Shown piece by piece: positions 60,949-64,000 of a stretch of 64,000 nucleotides of DNA; the first letter of the stretch is position 1; every line of letters begins with the position of its first letter. The translations under genes were made by a program, and so were the position numbers. Source of the DNA: Nocardioides sp. WS12 (GTDB taxonomy: Bacteria > Actinomycetota > Actinomycetes > Propionibacteriales > Nocardioidaceae); contig NZ_CP053928.1 in NCBI RefSeq assembly GCF_014108865.1, forward strand, positions 2,232,001 to 2,296,000, given 5' to 3'. Below the pieces are notes generated by a model. The model did no database searches and was not told the DNA's origin. It was given only the letters and a program-made list of their open reading frames with translations.

Positions 60949-61655
60949 AGTTCCTAGACCACGAGGCCGCCCTCACGGTGATGGCCGACAAGATGGCCGA
61001 GCTCAAGCCGAAGCTGCGCGGCTGGCTGCACGCGGGCACCGTCCCGTTCGTGATCGCTGCCGGCGTCGTCCTGATCGTGCTGTCGCCGACCGGGGAGACC
61101 AAGATCGGCTCCGCCGTCTTCATCGCTTCGGCGCTGCTGCTCTTCGGCGTCTCCGCGATCTACCACCGCGGCACCTGGCAGCCGGCGATCTGGGCGCTGC
61201 TGCGCCGCTTCGACCACGCCAACATCTTCGTCCTGATCGCGGGCACCTACACCGCGTTCGCGATGCTGCTGCTGGAGGGCACGTCGCGACTGGTGCTGCT
61301 CCTGGTGATCTGGTTGGCCGCCCTGGCCGGTGTGTTGTTCCGGGTGTTCTGGACCGGCGCCCCGCGCTGGCTCTACACGCCGATCTACATCGGCATGGGC
61401 TGGGCCGCTGTCTTCTTCATCCCCGACTTCATCGACGGCAGCGAGAAGCTCGGTACGGCGGTCGCGGTCGCCACGCTCGTGCTGGTCGCTTCGGGCGGCA
61501 TCCTCTACACGCTGGGCGCCGTGATCTACGGGCTCAAGAAGCCGAACCCGAAGCCGGAGTGGTTCGGGTTCCACGAGGTGTTCCACACCTTCACGATCCT
61601 CGCCTTCGTGTGTCACTACGTCGCGGTGTCGTTGGCGACGTACGCGCTGCGATGA
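60945..61655 (+). CDS. trhA: Hemolysin III / PAQR family membrane protein (TrhA)
   Basis: A 236-residue protein with seven membrane segments. The PAQR/hemolysin III metal site residues are visible: SAIYHRGTW, RRFDHANIFVLIAGTYTAF and the C-terminal GFHEVFHTFTILAFVCHY. Bacterial members influence membrane fluidity and unsaturated fatty acid balance; relatives act as lipid hydrolases. It overlaps the kinase stop (GTGA) and the following hydrolase start (ATGA). Placement in this coupled run fits membrane-lipid remodelling. Confidence 0.92.
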   Translation: MKFLDHEAALTVMADKMAELKPKLRGWLHAGTVPFVIAAGVVLIVLSPTGETKIGSAVFIASALLLFGVSAIYHRGTWQPAIWALLRRFDHANIFVLIAGTYTAFAMLLLEGTSRLVLLLVIWLAALAGVLFRVFWTGAPRWLYTPIYIGMGWAAVFFIPDFIDGSEKLGTAVAVATLVLVASGGILYTLGAVIYGLKKPNPKPEWFGFHEVFHTFTILAFVCHYVAVSLATYALR

Positions 61656-62893
61656 CCGGGCGCGCGTCCGGCGGACGCCGGATGCCGAACGCCGCCATCG
61701 CGGACCTGATGGAACTGGAGCGGGTCCGCGACCACGACCAGTTCATCGTCGTACTCCGGGAGCGGTTGGCGGCCGACCGGCGTGTGCTCACCAACGCCCG
61801 GGTCAAGCAGTGGCTCGGCCGGCGGTGGCGCGACCTGTTCCTGGTCGAGGCGATCACGGACGAGAAGGCGCTCGCCGTGGCCTCGGTCCGTCGTCGCAAC
61901 GATGCTCGGTCGGATCGCCAGAAGATCGCCGAACGCTTCCTCGCCCACGACATCGAGGACTGGCGCCTCGAGTTGCCGGCCGCGCGCCGGGCCGGACGCA
62001 AGAAGCAGTCCGTGGTCTACAGCCCGAGCTTCGTGCACTCGGGGATCCCGCTGATCGGCTTCGCCGACGAGTTCCCGGTGGTCGCCCAGCGGCATTCGCT
62101 GTCGGTGGTTCGGGCCGACTCGCACGGCATCCGCGGAGCGGGCGCCAACGCGGTGAACCTCCTCGACGCCGCCGTGCGGGGGATCGGATCGGACGCGGCC
62201 GGCGTGCCGATTGCCAAGCCCCGGAAGCCCGGCGACGTCGTGCTGTTCGGCTACTCCAAGGGAGCCACCGACGCCTACGTCTTCCAGGGGCTCCACCTCG
62301 ACGTGGCTCCGCAACTGCGGGCCGTCGTCAACTGGGCGGGCTGCATCGGCGGCACGCCCTTCGTCGACGACCTCTATCGCGTGCTCGCGCCGTTGCCGAT
62401 GACGCTCGGCCCGGGGCGCGCCGCGATCCTGCCGATCCTGAAGGCCGCCCTGCCGTTGGCGAACCTCGACGGCCTGCTCGAGCGTCGCGACGAGTTCGAC
62501 CTCAAGGCCGCGCTCCTTGACCTGACGACCGCCGAGCGGAAGAGGTTCGCCGCCGAGTACGCCGAAGCCATCGACGACACCGACGTACCTGTCTTCAACG
62601 TTGCGGGTGCCGTCTCGCCGCTGGAGGTCCCGCACTTCCAGGCGCAAGCCGCGATCAGCCTGGGCCGCAAATGCGGCGCCAACGACATGCAACTGGCCGT
62701 CGAGCACGCCCAGTCGCACCAGCCGATGTCGACGACGCTCGGCGTCGTCCGGGCGCATCACTGGGACATCGCGCTCGGACCGTTCCCGCGCTCGCACCGG
62801 CTCGGCTCGTCGAAGCTCGACAACAAGTTCCCGCGACAGGCCGCGCTCGCGGCCACCTTCGTCCTACTCAATGAACTCGGGCTGTCCGGCTGA
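61652..62893 (+). CDS. Alpha/beta-hydrolase-like protein of unknown function
   Basis: A 413-residue soluble protein. The first 110 residues are Arg-rich and helical. The rest contains a GxSxG elbow in VVLFGYSKGATDAYVF and a plausible His at HHWDIALGPFPRS, with VVYSPSFVHSGIPLIGFADEFP before it. I do not recognise a named family; DUF-type hydrolase is the best description. Its ATG overlaps the hemolysin III stop, so it belongs to the coupled lipid operon. An esterase on a lipid intermediate is a reasonable but unproven role. Confidence 0.75.
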   Translation: MTGRASGGRRMPNAAIADLMELERVRDHDQFIVVLRERLAADRRVLTNARVKQWLGRRWRDLFLVEAITDEKALAVASVRRRNDARSDRQKIAERFLAHDIEDWRLELPAARRAGRKKQSVVYSPSFVHSGIPLIGFADEFPVVAQRHSLSVVRADSHGIRGAGANAVNLLDAAVRGIGSDAAGVPIAKPRKPGDVVLFGYSKGATDAYVFQGLHLDVAPQLRAVVNWAGCIGGTPFVDDLYRVLAPLPMTLGPGRAAILPILKAALPLANLDGLLERRDEFDLKAALLDLTTAERKRFAAEYAEAIDDTDVPVFNVAGAVSPLEVPHFQAQAAISLGRKCGANDMQLAVEHAQSHQPMSTTLGVVRAHHWDIALGPFPRSHRLGSSKLDNKFPRQAALAATFVLLNELGLSG

Positions 62894-62924
62894 CCTGGGG
62901 TCAGCCGTCCAAGGGGGTTCCACC

Positions 62925-63752
62925 ATGTTCGACCTGATCCTGCACGCCATCCCGGTCTTCATCGTGTGCCTGGTGCTGGAGGCCGCGTCCTTCCATTGGC
63001 TGCCCGATGACGACGAGTTCGGCTTCGAGCGCCGCGACTCGGTCACCAGCCTGACCATGGGCATCGGCAGCGTCTTCATCAACCTGGGCTGGAAGCTGGT
63101 CGTCGTGGCGGCGTACGCCGGCGCCTTCCTGCTGGCGCCGTGGGAACTCCCGGCGGACAACCCGTGGGTCTGGGGCGCGCTGTTCTTCGCCGACGACTTC
63201 CTCTACTACTGGTACCACCGCACCCACCACACGATCCGGGTCTTCTGGGCCAGCCACGTGGTGCACCACTCGAGCGAGTTCTACAACCTGACCACCGCGC
63301 TGCGTCAGCCGTGGACGCCGTTCAGCTCGCTGCCGTTCTGGCTGCCGCTCGCTTTCCTGGGCTTCGAGCCGTGGATGATCCTGCTCCAGCAGTCGATCAG
63401 CCTCGTCTACCAGTTCTTCATCCACACCGAGCGGATCAACCACATGTGGAAGCCGATCGAACTCGTGATGAACACACCCTCGCACCACCGCGTGCACCAC
63501 GGCTCGCAGAGCCAGTACCTCGACAAGAACTACGCCGGGATCCTGATCATCTGGGACCGGATGTTCGGCACGTTCGAGCCGGAGGGGGAGCGGGTCAAGT
63601 TCGGCCTCACCAAGAACGTCAACTCCTTCAACCCGTTCCGGGTGGCCACCCACGAGTTCTCCGCGATCGGCCGTGACGTGTGGCGCGCCGACACCTGGCG
63701 TGCCCGGCTCGGGTACCTGTTCAAGGGGCCGGGCTGGAGCCCGACGCGATGA
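62925..63752 (+). CDS. Sterol desaturase / alkylglycerol-monooxygenase-type fatty acid hydroxylase
   Basis: A 275-residue membrane protein with about four membrane segments. The eight-His diiron motifs of the fatty acid hydroxylase superfamily are all visible: YHRTHH, HVVHHSSE, FIHTERINHMWKP and PSHHRVHHGS. The RTHH...HVVHHSSEFYNLTTALR layout is shared by sterol C-5 desaturases and by alkylglycerol monooxygenase, which cleaves ether lipids. It lies 31 nt after the hydrolase, in the operon begun by the alkyl-DHAP synthase. An ether-lipid or sterol substrate is inferred. Confidence 0.88.
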   Translation: MFDLILHAIPVFIVCLVLEAASFHWLPDDDEFGFERRDSVTSLTMGIGSVFINLGWKLVVVAAYAGAFLLAPWELPADNPWVWGALFFADDFLYYWYHRTHHTIRVFWASHVVHHSSEFYNLTTALRQPWTPFSSLPFWLPLAFLGFEPWMILLQQSISLVYQFFIHTERINHMWKPIELVMNTPSHHRVHHGSQSQYLDKNYAGILIIWDRMFGTFEPEGERVKFGLTKNVNSFNPFRVATHEFSAIGRDVWRADTWRARLGYLFKGPGWSPTR

Positions 63753-63919
63753 CGACCATGACCGTGGTGCCCCCCAACGTCGGCCGGCTGGCGCTGCCCG
63801 GCTCCGGTGACGCCGGCGAGGTCCAGGAGGTCTGGATCACCCCGCCTGCTTGGTGCGCGGCCGGTGCTCATCATTGGGGAACTCTTGATCAAGCAGGTTC
63901 ATCAGAAGTTCCCCAATGA
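63749..63919 (+). CDS. Short or truncated ORF at the right edge
   Basis: A 56-codon frame (MTTMTVVPPNVGRLALPG...) whose ATG overlaps the desaturase stop (ATGA), like the other genes of the operon. It then runs into an inverted repeat and stops. The first 30 residues could be a real N-terminus interrupted by other sequence; no family is recognised. It may be non-coding. Confidence 0.3.
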   Translation: MTTMTVVPPNVGRLALPGSGDAGEVQEVWITPPAWCAAGAHHWGTLDQAGSSEVPQ

Positions 63920-63921
63920 TG
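63869..63921. repeat. 15-bp inverted repeat with palindromic loop
   Basis: CATCATTGGGGAACT (63869-63883) is repeated exactly inverted as AGTTCCCCAATGATG (63907-63921). The 23-nt loop itself contains the palindrome CTTGATCAAG (63884-63893). Flanking TGCTTG/CAAGCA add partial symmetry. It is a large hairpin that could be an operon terminator or a mobile-element end; the remaining 79 nt to the window edge show no recognisable gene. Confidence 0.75.
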
Positions 63922-64000
63922 TGAGGCAGTCCCCAGCGCGCCGCGGCAAGAGCGGGCGTCCCGCCCCGTCAGCAGCAGATCTGCACGAGTGCGAGCAACG

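Overview
The window is high-GC actinobacterial chromosome. The gene content (a PPA1309-family protein, a UPF0182 membrane protein, a DUF2342-type metalloprotease, F420/LLM-type oxidoreductases, TANNNT promoters placed 6-7 nt before ATG) points to Propionibacteriales, probably a Nocardioides-like soil organism. The genus is inferred from family composition only. Genes are tightly packed, often with ATGA/GTGA overlaps. The only RNA gene seen is an initiator tRNA. No transposase, integrase, prophage or CRISPR array was found.

Layout. 0-11 kb is housekeeping: enoyl-CoA hydratase, PHP-domain protein, YgjP-type peptidase, NUDIX/metalloprotease pair, moaE, PDZ-Lon protease, PPA1309 protein, UPF0182 giant membrane protein, TRIC channel. 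11-18.3 kb holds secreted sphingomyelinase-like and GDSL hydrolases, a frameshifted MFS gene, a LysR regulator, a PLP-dependent aldolase/racemase and a lactone-oxidase-like flavoprotein; three promoters here share one dyad operator. 18.4-22.6 kb holds tRNA-fMet and a probable polysaccharide-sensing locus: an ECF-like sigma factor, a one-TM anti-sigma-like protein ending in a CBM2 domain, a polytopic membrane protein and an AA10 lytic polysaccharide monooxygenase with FnIII and CBM5/12 domains. 22.7-33 kb holds a GDSL hydrolase, an SDR/LLM pair behind a KstR-type operator, a FAD monooxygenase with a LuxR-TPR regulator, a two-component system whose kinase is fused to a DUF4173-type membrane domain, an AGE epimerase and a cupin.

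33-52 kb is lipid and steroid chemistry. It includes a beta-lactamase-fold hydrolase, an endoglycoceramidase-like GH5, a sulfotransferase/LLM/enoyl-CoA hydratase operon divergent from TetR and DUF1214, a VAO-type (class II) cholesterol oxidase, a mymA-like operon (Baeyer-Villiger monooxygenase, esterase, SDR, small membrane ORF) with a VirS-like AraC regulator, MocA-like and quinone-reductase genes, DoxX, and a GMC-type (class I) cholesterol oxidase behind a KstR-like site. 52-56 kb holds a molybdopterin oxidoreductase/methyltransferase/VOC operon and an iron-permease-like gene. 56.4-63.8 kb resembles an ether-lipid module: glpD, TetR, alkyl-DHAP synthase, lipid kinase, hemolysin III, alpha/beta hydrolase and a sterol-desaturase/alkylglycerol-monooxygenase-type protein.

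Taken together, the accessory part suggests a bacterium able to sense and oxidise polysaccharide and to attack sterols, sphingolipids and other membrane lipids. The most interesting items are the CBM2-bearing anti-sigma candidate beside an LPMO, the kinase-DUF4173 fusion with an internal ribosome site, the three-copy operator around the LysR gene, two unrelated cholesterol oxidases with KstR-like sites, and the shared putative operator in the mymA-like locus.
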